Assembly: GCA_030015575.1 (NCBI GenBank)
Contig: JASDDO010000016.1
Coordinates: forward strand, 66,771,396-66,835,395
Length of the DNA: 64,000 nt
Source of the DNA: Agapanthus africanus
Taxonomy: Eukaryota > Streptophyta > Magnoliopsida > Asparagales > Amaryllidaceae
Direction: 5' to 3'
Position 1 is the first letter of the stretch. Each line of letters starts with the position of its first letter. Position numbers and translations under genes: made by a program. The notes beneath the pieces were generated by a model. It had not been told where the DNA came from, ran no database searches, and saw only the letters and a list, made by a program, of their open reading frames with translations. Shown in pieces: positions 23,501 to 32,508 of the stretch.

Positions 23501-24309
23501 CTAACTTCTGCTTATATCATCGGAAGATCATACATCCTACTGAAGACTGCAAATCCTTTAACTGTTGGTGGCAGGGGTATGTCGCTCAAAAGCAACACTT
23601 TGACAGGACAAAATGTGAAGCTCGTAGTCGTCGAAAAAATGTGATAGATGAGCGCAAAAGAGCCGACAACGACCGTCATATAGCCGACTCCAAGGGATCG
23701 CAAATTATCACCTTTGGAAGCGACTCTGAGGAAGAAGCTGCTCTCAACCCTCTCCTTAAGGAATCTATTTCGAAAATGAAAGAATTGAGGAGTTATGAGA
23801 ACGTTCAGCCGTGCAAACGCACGCTGCTCGGAAAAAATCTTGGCCCCGCAAATAAAGGATCGAGCACGAAAGATAAAGGAAAGGAAAAAACAGCCCTCGA
23901 GGCCAACATTCAACAGCAATCGAGTGGCCCTAGACCGGTTGTTCGCCAAAACAATCCGCGACCACGCCCGTCCCTCGAAAAGAGGTTGAAACGTCCTTAC
24001 TCATTTCCCTAGGGTGAAACAAGGAGGCTGTTCGAAGTGGCAATGCATAACAGGCTTATCACTCTACCGGAACCGAAACACCATCTACAACTGAATGACA
24101 TCAACGATCCTAATTACTGCCCTTACCACCAAGTATTAGGTCATCTGATCGAAAACTGCTACACCTTCAAAAACTGGGTTGAAGACCAACACCAGCAGGG
24201 AAACTTCGCGCTGTTTGAAGACTGTAAGGTGAGCCCACCACAGCCTCATGCTCCTAAAAAGATAGATACATCGGGGGCATCATGCTCGGTCATAGAGAAA
24301 GCCCCATAG
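20551..24309 (+). pseudogene. gag: gag polyprotein, one reading frame broken by nine internal stops
   Basis: A single frame runs from ATG 20551 for about 1250 codons with no frameshift. Stops lie at 20905, 21466, 22102, 22300, 22507, 22912, 23047, 23410 and 24010, and 24307 may be the natural end. The N-terminal part has five SVFxRL repeats in proline-rich sequence. The Retrotrans_gag core (about 22140-22510) includes KFHVYKWTGNPHQHVAQF and SETAFEWYSELPNDSVKTF. Three zinc-knuckle variants, C-x2-H-x4-H-x4-C, lie near 22939, 23515 and 24121. A module containing RPYSF and NRLI.LP precedes the first and third, indicating internal duplication. Gag would form the particle and bind RNA. It is long for a Ty3-type gag, and it is dead as read. 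Confidence 0.85.
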
Positions 24310-24344
24310 ACCGAAAAGTCAGTAAACTAGAGATCCGCCTCGAA

Positions 24345-24440
24345 TACGGCGACAGCGGACCGAAACGTCCTTACACTAACAGCGGACCGTAATGTCCTTA
24401 AAGTAATAGCGGACCAAAACGTCCTTAAACTAATACCGCA
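24345..24440 (+). repeat. Three internal copies of the U5-type GGACC...GTCC unit
   Basis: GCGGACCGAAACGTCCTTA and two variants follow the gag pseudogene with roughly 30-bp spacing. They are clear relatives of the LTR array at 19441-19650. Confidence 0.7.
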
Positions 24441-24454
24441 GCATCCGTAAGCTG

Positions 24455-24728
24455 ATGAAAAAAAAGGTATGTCCATAAGCAAAAAGGGCACGGATGAAAA
24501 CCCGAAAGGGCTCCGTGAGTAAAAACAACAGGGCTACCGGCGAGTGTTCGTGAAAACCCGAAAGGGCGCGGCCTCGTAAAAAAAAAAGAAGAAAGTAAAA
24601 AGAATAAAAAAAACGGTATGTTCATAAGCAAAAAGGGAACGGATGAAAACCCGAAAGGGCTCCGTGAGTAAAAACAGCAGGACTACCGGCGAGTGTTTAT
24701 GAAAACCCGAAAGGGCGCAACCTCGTTA
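24455..24728 (+). repeat. ~150-bp tandem duplication
   Basis: Two units contain GGTATGTCCATAAGC (second copy GGTATGTTCATAAGC), GAAAACCCGAAAGGGC twice per unit and GGGCTACCGGCGAGTGT. No coding potential is evident. Confidence 0.75.
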
Positions 24729-24735
24729 AAAGACA

Positions 24736-24907
24736 CTTACAAGGTCCTCTCGATCTTGTAAGGAGAAACCACCCGCGTGAGATCCTTATGACTCATAAGG
24801 GAGCAACACACTTAGGGATCCTCACGATTCTTAGGGAGAAAATACACTTGCGAGATCCTCATGACTCGTAAGGAGAACTATCTTATGGGACCCTCACGGC
24901 TCATAAG
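24736..24907 (+). repeat. Hairpin array 1: five 36-bp units with covarying stems
   Basis: Hairpins start near 24736, 24775, 24811, 24847 and 24882. Examples of arms: CTTACAAGGTC with GATCTTGTAAG; CTTAGGGATC with GATTCTTAGG; CTTATGGG-A-CC with GGCTCATAAG. The loop is five bases (CTCTC, CTCAC, CTCAT or CTTAT), and several stems have one unpaired A two pairs from the loop. Each unit ends with a GGAGAAA-like linker. Stem sequence changes between units but pairing, including G-T pairs, is kept. The second unit pairs less well. Confidence 0.75.
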
Positions 24908-25084
24908 ATTTGAAAGTCTTAAGTTACAAAGACCTTAACCTGTGCTTAAGCAACCCCCACAACCTTCGATATTGCCCTACAAGTGTCCAATACTGACCCT
25001 TGTATACAATCCACGGGCGCGAATAAACATTTCCCTGACCAAGTTCCATCCGTAACCGGGGATATGTACGTATGATGAACAACC
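24908..25084 (+). other. Spacer between hairpin arrays
   Basis: Non-coding. It carries TGTATACAATCCACGGGC at 25001-25018, a motif also found at 20060-20077, 25742-25759 and 30980-30996 (with small changes). Confidence 0.5.
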
Positions 25085-25255
25085 CTTATGAGTCCTCTAG
25101 ACTTACAAAGAGAAAACCCTCTTATATGATCCTTACAACTTACAGAGGAACAAACACTTAGGAATCCTCACGATTCCTAAGGAGAAAATACACCTACAAG
25201 ATCCTCACGACTTGTAGGGAGAAATACCTTTGTGAGACCCTTACGGCTCATGAAG
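25085..25255 (+). repeat. Hairpin array 2: five 36-bp units with covarying stems
   Basis: Units start at 25085, 25121, 25157, 25193 and 25228. The third has a perfect 10-bp stem (CTTAGGAATC with GATTCCTAAG, loop CTCAC). The fourth pairs CCTACAAG-A-TC with GACTTGTAGG. The fifth pairs CTTTGTGAG-A-CC with GGCTCATGAAG around CTTAC. The first is imperfect and the second pairs poorly. The layout matches array 1. Confidence 0.75.
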
Positions 25256-25981
25256 TTAAAAGCCTTAGTCGACAGGACCCTAACCCTGTTCGCTAAGCCA
25301 CCTTCGTTCGACATCGACAGAGGCAAATGATGATTCGCTCCTGGCAATATCCCAGTCGTAGCGGTGCTAATGCCAAAATTGGTGTCTAATCCAAAGCTTG
25401 CGGCGAAAAGCCAGCAAGCCAACATGCATACGAAATAGCCGAAATGATGGGGTAACTTGCAATAAAAAGTAGCAAGTAAAAATGTATGCATAAAAAATAG
25501 CCGAAATGATTGGGCAACTCGCAATAAAAAGCAGGGAGTAAAAAAAATTAAAAATTATAAAATAATAAAATAATAAAAAATAAAATAAATTGCCGAAATG
25601 ATTGGGCACCGCGAAAAATAGCCGAAATGATGGGGCAATCGCGACCTTGGCGATATAAAAGCTGAAATGATAAAGCATCGCGGAAAAAGAAATAAAATAA
25701 AAATGAAATTTATGCCCTACAGGTGATGTTACATCAATCCCTGTATACAATCCATGGGCGTAAACAAAGAAGGGATCATACTCCTCTCCCAGGTTTCATC
25801 ATAAGAATAAGCCAAATCTCGACGGGTCGCAAATGACCTAGAGGTCATCTCAACACTCGTCTCGTAACAACGGACACAACTTCAAGCGAAGAGGAACAGC
25901 GACAACTCCCAGTTCCATGGCTCGGCGATATAGAGATCACCAAGAGTCAAACCTTCATTCCATGAAATACGGATACTATCA
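25256..25981 (+). other. AT-rich internal spacer with GCCGAAATGAT repeats
   Basis: Non-coding. Variants of GCCGAAATGATGGGGCAA recur about five times between 25438 and 25680, separated by runs of A and short AATAAAA stretches. The TGTATACAATCCATGGGC motif is at 25742-25759. Confidence 0.6.
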
Positions 25982-27290
25982 ACAAAAATTCCTGGCTACG
26001 TGGAACGCGGCTTATGTCAATCCTGACCCCGTGTGAAAAATCCAGAGAAAAAATTCCTGGCTATGTGGAACGCGGCTTATGTCAATCCTGTCCCCGTGTG
26101 AAACATACAGAGCAAAAATTCCTGGCTACGTGGAAAGCGGCTTATGTCAATCCTGACCCCGTGGAAAATGTCCAGAGCGGATCCTGGTCCTCGCAGAGCA
26201 CGGCAGTAAACCCGTGCGAAGCATCCAGAGCGGAACCTAGTCCTTGCCGAACACGGCAGTGAACCCGTGGGAAGCATCTAGAGCAAAAATTTCTGGCTAC
26301 GTGGAAAGCGGCTTATGTCAATCTTGACCCTGTGGAAAACGTCCAGAGCGAATCCTGGTCCTCGCAGAGTACGGCAGTGAACCTGTGCGAAGCATCCAGA
26401 GCGGAACCTAGTCCTCGCCAAACACGGCAGTGAACCCGTGGGAAGCATCTAGAGCCAAAATTCCTGGCTATGTGGAACGCGACTTATGTCAATCCTGACC
26501 TCGTGTGAAACATCCAGAGCAAAAATTCCTGGCTACGTGGAAAGCGGCTTATGTCAATCCTGACCCCGTGGAAAACGTCCAGAGCGGATCCTGGTCCTCG
26601 CAGAGCACGGCAGTGAACCCGTGCGAAGCATCCAGAGCGGAACCTAGTCCCCGCCGAACACGGCAGTGAACCCGTAGGAAGCATCTAGAGCAAAAATTCC
26701 TGGCTACGTGGAACGCGGCTTATGTCAATCCTGACCCCGTGTGAAACATCCAGAGCAAAAAATCCTAGCTACGTGGAAAGCAACTTATGTCAATCCTGAC
26801 CCCGTGGAAAACATCCAGAGCGGATCCTGGTCCTCGCAGAGCACGGCAGTGAACCCGTGCGAAGCATCCAGAGCGGAACCTAGTCCCCGCCGAACACGGC
26901 AGTGAACCTGTGGGAAGCATCTAGAGCAAAAATTCCTGGCTACGTGGAAAGCGGCTTATGTCAATCCTGACCCCGTGGAAAACGTCCAGAGTGGATCCTG
27001 GTCCTCGCAGAACACGACAGTGAACCCGTGCGAAGCAACCAGAGCGGAGCCTAGTCCTCGCCGAACACGACAGTGAACCCGTGGGAAGCATCCAGAGCAA
27101 AAAATTCCTGGCTACATGGAACGATGCTTATGTCAATCCTGACCCCGTGGAAAACGTCCAGAGCGGATCCTGGTCCTCGCAGAGCACGGCAGTGAACCCG
27201 TGCGAAGCATCTAGAGTGGATCCTAGTCCTCTCCGAACACGGCAGTGAACCCATGGGAAGCATCCAGAGCAACTCCTGACCCCGTGAGAT
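25982..27290 (+). repeat. Satellite-like tandem array with ~171-bp and ~65-bp periods
   Basis: A block of about 65 bp (AATTCCTGGCTACGTGGAA ... TGACCCCGTG ... CCAGAGC) alternates with two related ~50-bp blocks carrying CACGGCAGTGAACCCGTG. Full units repeat about every 171 bp (starts near 26111, 26282, 26453, 26518, 26689, 26753, 26926 and 27097; the closer pairs are extra 65-bp units). The minus strand stays open for 60-90 codons because 171 is a multiple of three. I read that as a by-product. Confidence 0.85.
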
Positions 27291-27316
27291 GCGGATAAGG
27301 ACAACTTCACCCATCA

Positions 27317-27341
27317 CTTGCGGGTCCTCACGATTCGCAAG
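27317..27341 (+). repeat. Isolated eleventh copy of the covarying hairpin
   Basis: Arms CTTGCGGGTC and GATTCGCAAG enclose CTCAC and are followed by GGG. The stem differs from all ten units of the arrays at 24736-25255 but pairs completely if G-T pairs are allowed. It lies 2 kb from them, beyond the tandem array. Confidence 0.75.
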
Positions 27342-27564
27342 GGAATAAATCCTCTTTATGCTGAGAATAAGAGAAAGAAGAAAGCGACAAAAGGAGCATC
27401 CGATTTACATTTGATCAAGCGTTCAAGACACACTCATTCATGCATAAGCAGAAGACTCAGGACGAGAAATAAGACAAACTGAAATAAAAAAAGGGGTTTC
27501 CATTCATATTGCTAAAAATTCTTACAATCATAAAAGCAATGAATAAGAAACATTATTCAAATTA

Positions 27565-28152
27565 TTACAACGGTATAACCTCAGATCCGGGGCACGGATT
27601 GAGGAATTCAAAAGTAAGGCCATCCAGAGTTCTTCTGGCCTTTCTAATTATTCTTATGCGCAGCCTCTCGTGCTCCTGTGTGTCAAGATCCTCGGCAAGC
27701 CCTCCCGGCCCTCGATAAGCAGCAACTATCGTCGTCTGCTGGAAGATTTGATGTAGGATGTCAATGAGGTTGTCCCGCCGTTTCTTCGAGATCAGCCCCG
27801 TCAGGTACACTGAATGCACCTTGTCTTCGGCATCATCCAGCACATTAAGCGGTAGGGCCTCATGAAGACCCGGAAGTGCTCTCCATATTGCTCCCAGCAC
27901 GACTTTCAAGAGAGCCGAACGACGAGGAAGCAGCCAACCACCGCTTGCGTTCAGACGACCCATGACCTCTGCACATTGAGCGTCTGTAAACTCCTGGTTT
28001 TGTTGACAACCCTGTGCGCGGATATCGTCATAGGTTATGAACTCGTGCAAACTGTAAAGATGCACCACCATTATGCCTGGAGGAAATACCACAGGAAGAT
28101 TAGTGATAGAAGGAAAATAATATACACAGAGGGCTAAATTCCTTGAGAGCAA
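27565..28152 (-). CDS. Antisense ORF of the gag-only element, unknown protein (195 aa)
   Basis: An uninterrupted minus-strand frame lies between the tandem array and the 3' LTR, while gag in the same element has nine internal stops. I do not recognise the product. Visible segments include YSLHEFITYDDIRAQ, GGWLLPRRSALLKVVLGAIW and a basic C-terminal half with RIRIIRKARRTLDGL. There is no signal peptide; the first residues are hydrophobic. A likely splice acceptor (CACTAAT then TTTCCTCCAG, intron end 28077) lies just before the in-frame ATG at 28071-28069, so the real coding exon may start there (168 aa) with an exon further upstream. Antisense ORFs near the 3' LTR are known in Tat-lineage elements. 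Function is unknown, and a chance ORF cannot be excluded. Confidence 0.5.
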   Translation of the reverse strand: MLSRNLALCVYYFPSITNLPVVFPPGIMVVHLYSLHEFITYDDIRAQGCQQNQEFTDAQCAEVMGRLNASGGWLLPRRSALLKVVLGAIWRALPGLHEALPLNVLDDAEDKVHSVYLTGLISKKRRDNLIDILHQIFQQTTIVAAYRGPGGLAEDLDTQEHERLRIRIIRKARRTLDGLTFEFLNPCPGSEVIPL

Positions 28153-28717
28153 AGCTCTGTTCAGGGATTAGAACCCATGAACAAAAGTTCTGCAGATCTA
28201 TAAGTTTTTTTTGAGAGTGAAGCTCTGTTTATGAAACCCCAATGGGGATCTCCTTAGATCAAAAGATCTGTGAGAGCAAAGCTCTTTGGTTGAGATTAAT
28301 TTAAATTAATTTGATTTACATTAATTTTACCTAAAGTTTCTAACTTTGAAAATGAGCAAAACTCTGCTGGTGAAACCCCGAAGGGATTTTCTTTAGATCA
28401 GAAGATCTATGAGAGCAAAGCTCTGTTGGTTAAGATTAATTAAAATTAATTTAATCTAAGAATCAATTTTACCTAAAGTTTTTCTAAAAACTTTGGAAAG
28501 GAGAGCAATGCTCTGGTGTTCTTGAAGGCAAGAGCAAAGCTCTAAAGTTTTTTGAAAATAAAAATCTGAAAGATGATAAGCATCTGTGGGGGACCAAAGG
28601 TCCTATTTATAGGCATCAAATGCCTCTTCAACTTCCAAAAGTTGTCACGGCGGTTGGAATTCCACCACCGTTGCGCTCACGTTTGGGGCCACGTAAGCGC
28701 AACGGTGGGGGGGCATT
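28141..28717 (+). other. Region before the 3' LTR with repeated AGAGC-AAA-GCTCT hairpins and the polypurine tract
   Basis: Small palindromes of the form AGAGC-AAA-GCTCT or close variants occur near 28145, 28215, 28271, 28350, 28410, 28502 and 28532, interspersed with repeated TTTACCTAAAGTTT and GAAACCCC segments. The G-rich run at 28704-28713, just before the LTR start at 28718, is the likely polypurine tract. No sense ORF is credible here. Confidence 0.65.
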
Positions 28718-31319
28718 TGTTTACCCCAATCAGAGCAAAACTCTGTTCAAATTCCGAGGCGGGAGATGAAGCAACGCTTCATCTTCCCCCAATCAGAGCA
28801 AAACTCTGTTCAAATTCTGAGGCAGGAGATGAAGCAACGCTTCATCTTCCCCCAATCAGAGCAAAGCTCTATTTAAAGAAAAATTAAAAGAAGCAACGCT
28901 TCAGTTCCGTAAGCACTGCGCTGCGCTACACGTGTCAGCGCTGATGCGCCAGCGCAGTTGCGCTGCGCGACACGTGTCAGCGCAGATGCATTAGCGCTTT
29001 TGCGCTGCGCAACACGTGTCAGCACAGATGCGCTAGCGCAGTTGCGCTGCGCCTTGCGCTACGCGACACGTGTCAGCGCAGATGCGCTGGCGCAGTTGTG
29101 CTGCATGACACGTGTCACGCTCTGGAGCATTTGCGCCAAACAGAATTAAGATTCTAAAAGAAATCTTCCTGTTCTTGTTAAAACAAGAAGATTTTCTTCT
29201 GTAAAATAGAAGCCCTTGGATCAAAGATCCAACGGTAGGGGAAATTCCCCAAATCACTCAGAGAAAGATCTCTTTAACAAATTTATGGGCACTATAAAAA
29301 GGACCCTAGGCCTCAATTCAAAAAGATGAACATTTTGTGAGAAATTAAACAGAGAGAACTCTGAAGAATTGGAGAGAAATCCTCAAGAACGAAAAAGGTA
29401 AAATGCCTTTAGAAAAAGAGAAAATCCTCTTATGAACAGATCATTGATCTAAAAACAAGATCAATGATCTTTAATAAAAAACAAAATACAAATAGTGCTT
29501 TGCACTTTTTATGAACCTCTGGTTCCTGAAATAAGAGAAAGCTTGTTTTTCTTTGATCTAAATTAGATCAAGAAATCAGATAGTGCTCTGCACTTCCTTT
29601 ATGAACCTTTGATTCTTGAATCTAAAAGATTCTCAAATTAATAGCGCCTTGCACTTATAAATCTGCACTGTTGCGCTCTTGGGCTGGCGCAAGCCACTAG
29701 AGAGCGCCACGTGTCAGCATCTGAACCAGTTGCGCTACGCGCTTTTGAAATAGAGCTTTGCTCTCTAAAATTGGCGCACCTCACCAGAGCGCGCCACGTG
29801 TCAGCAGTGCAAGCGTAGCGCACTAGCGCAGCGCACTGCGCTGCATGACACATGTCATAATCACAAGCGCTTGCACTTTTTGATTGGCGCAAAGCGCCTG
29901 AAAATGCAATTCATTTCCTCTGCTAAAGGGCCAGGCCCAAGTCAAAAAGACCCAGCAGGCCAAAATAAATTGCAAAGCAATAAAAAGGGGCAGAGCCTAA
30001 ACAAGGAAAATACTTTGCATCATTTACAAATAGGCAGAGCCCAAAACAAACTGATGCTCTGCATCTTTTATGGGTAGAGCTCAAATAAAAATGTAATGCA
30101 AAAGCAAATAAAATGTTGGACATTTTCAACTAGACTTAGCCCGATTTTGGCCGTAAGTCCTCAAATTAAATTGACTGAGCACGATTGCTCTCTTAAATCA
30201 ATTTACCTCTAGTTTGAGGGTACATCTCCGAACTCCTTTGACACTTCTCGTTGTAATCCTTCAACGACGTCAGAGAGGCGACGGGTCCCAACGACCGCAC
30301 ATGAATATGGACTGCAGGGTCCTTACACTCGTGGACCGAAACGTTCTTAAACTAATATTAGACCAAAACGTCCTTAAACTAATATTGGACCGAAACGTCC
30401 TTAAACTAACATTGGACCACTACGTCCTTATACTGGCGATGGACCGAAACGTCCTTAAACTAATGATGGACCGCTACGTCCTTAAACTGGCGATGGACCG
30501 AAACGTCCTTAAACTAATAATGGACCACCACGTCCCTAAACTGGAATATGGACCACCACGTCTCTAAACTGGAGCAATAGAGCTCCCAAATGCTCTTTTA
30601 CCGGATCTAAATGATTCTGTTTAAGTTGATCTTAGCCCCAATCACGGCTAACGTATCCTTAAACATTCAAATGGACTGTAAAAATCCAAATTGACTTTGG
30701 TTCAAGGGTACATCTCTGAACTCCTCTGACACCTATCGTTGTAATTCTTCAACGACGTCAGAGAGGTAACGAGTCCTGACGGCCATATAATAAATGGATC
30801 ATCACGTTAAGTTGATCTTAGTCTTAAATCAGACTAATGTATCCTTAACGAACGTTTAAGTTGATCTTAGCCTCGATACGGCTAACGTATCCTTAAACTA
30901 AAAACACCAAACCCAAATCTAAGTAAATATGGATTTGGACTAATCCACGTCCTACGGGCGACGGCATTACTCATTCTCCGTATACAATCCACGGGCAACC
31001 ACAAACAAAACAAACACCCACGACACGAAGTGAAATTCTGGAGAAGGAGAAAGTTGTTACCGCGATGCGGTAGCGTAATTAACTGCAGGGGCTTGCACCT
31101 GCAGGGAAGAGCGTCCCCACAATCAAAACCCCCTCAAACGAGGGGGAATCTGACGAAGTCTGCTACATCGGCCGCATCCGTTTAAACCTCCGATACACGG
31201 TGCCATAAATCAACTTGGCATCTTCGGAGAGGTAGACGGATAAAACCATATAGCATCTGCCCCGAATCTTAGGCCAGACGCCCTCAGCGTCGTCATCGGC
31301 CGCCGTTCGGAGGGGAACA
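28718..31319 (+). repeat. 3' LTR of the gag-only element (2602 bp)
   Basis: It is colinear with the 5' LTR, starting TGTTTACCCC and ending GGGGAACA, followed by the TSD AGGAT. It has one extra ~62-bp unit near its start and one fewer CACGTG unit (array about 28927-29120). The TATA box is at 29292-29302 and the 27-bp U5 array spans about 30330-30570. Short frames inside are repeats, not genes. Confidence 0.88.
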
Positions 31320-31591
31320 AGGATGTGCTTGTAGATTACCCAACCCCCACTAGTGTGACTGCCATCACAACGCTGGTAATCAAGCAAAGATCTTAAGGGC
31401 TCTACTAATATGTATAAGCGATATGCCAAATGAAACACATGCACATATTGAAGTAGAGACAAACCAAGTAGCATACTACCATTTTGAGCAAGATTGTCTA
31501 TACAACTGTGAATATCCCAAGCTTCCATCAAGTAATATACAAACTAGTATGATACAGTAATGGCCTCTAGGGCATATACACTAACAGCCAC

Positions 31592-32468
31592 CAGTTTTTT
31601 ATTGGAGTTGGGACTTGAATTATGCAGGGTAATCTAGTCTCTAGAATATTGGTTTAGTGGTATTGCTTGTTTTGCCCATTTTTGATATTATGTTATCTTT
31701 TGTTCTTGGGCAATTCGGGGTGTTTCAAAGTCGATAATTTAACACTGTTTTAATGTTTATGGTTCATAATGGTATAACCCGTCTAACTGCTATATGTTCT
31801 TTTAGACGAGTTTGCGAACGTGATATTCACATTGATATTCCCTGTTGTGCTGTAATTATGGTTGGATCGTCGTGGTGGATAGCTTTGATACAATGGTAGT
31901 ACAGTTTAGACTCATTTGTACATTTGATATTGCGGGGCGAGCGTTCGACATATGGACTGCCGTCACTGCCAACTTGTATATTATTTGTTTGGAGCACGAC
32001 CGGGTTGAGGTCGATGTCACCCTTGTACATATTTTTTTTTCTGTACTAGGATTACCCCGTGGTGGAGTGCACGAATAGCCGGGTTCTAGAAGACAACGGG
32101 TCCGCATCTCATAGCGTTGAGACGGAAGTGACCTTACTCTAGAATAGGCGGGCTATTCGCCGCACTCGTAGGGGGTATAGGTTGACCCACGGAGTGGGGC
32201 TCAAGTTATCGGATTCCGTTAAGTGCTGGGCGACCTATTCACGTTGTTGATTGGGGTTGCCTCGCTTCTGGGATTAGCGGGTAACTTGCCGCACTTGTAG
32301 GGGTCTAGGTTTTCATTGCACAGGCTATCCACACGACAGGGAACGTCGGGTCTCATTTGCAGCTCAAGTGAAACCCGAGGCTCTAGGATTATCCACCACT
32401 CTGTGTTGCTTGGCTGATTTTCTGTGATGCTTCTGTGTTGTTGCTTTATATCATACCTGGGATGACTG

Positions 32469-32508
<40 letters not shown>

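Larger units (their letters stand above)
17824..31319 (+). mobile_element. 13.5-kb non-autonomous LTR retrotransposon, gag only, probably Tat-lineage Ty3/gypsy
   Basis: Two direct LTRs (2577 and 2602 bp) have TGTTTACC...GGGGAACA ends and are flanked by the TSD AGGAT (17819-17823 and 31320-31324). Inside are a primer site, a gag pseudogene, repeat arrays, an antisense ORF and a G-rich polypurine tract. No protease, RT, RNase H or integrase was found in any frame. Gag with terminal repeats and no pol fits the TR-GAG class. The large size, tandem repeats and antisense ORF near the 3' LTR resemble Tat/Ogre elements, but without RT the lineage remains an inference. In a 250-bp stretch around the TATA box the LTRs differ at about five places by eye, so the insertion is fairly young. 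Confidence 0.85.
16028..31586 (-). mobile_element. Solo LTR of copia family C with TSD GCCAC, interrupted by the 13.5-kb element
   Basis: In minus orientation it starts TGTTAGTGTATATGCCC at 31586 and ends GGACTTACA at 16028. It is flanked by GCCAC on both sides (16023-16027 and 31587-31591), and no internal region or second LTR is present, so it is a solo LTR left by recombination. Its own 2058 bp are 16028-17823 plus 31325-31586; the rest is the later insertion with TSD AGGAT. It matches the 3' LTR of element C (58560-60722) along its length. Confidence 0.85.

Noticed and set aside
24736..25255. 36-bp-period palindromic repeats look like a CRISPR array
   Set aside because: The linkers are similar to each other, the palindromic parts vary while pairing is kept, and the context is a plant retrotransposon with no cas genes.
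26077..27317. Several 60-88-codon minus-strand frames with similar peptides (LPCS, FHGVRIDIS)
   Set aside because: They arise because the 171-bp tandem unit is a multiple of three, so any open frame repeats. No start context or domain.
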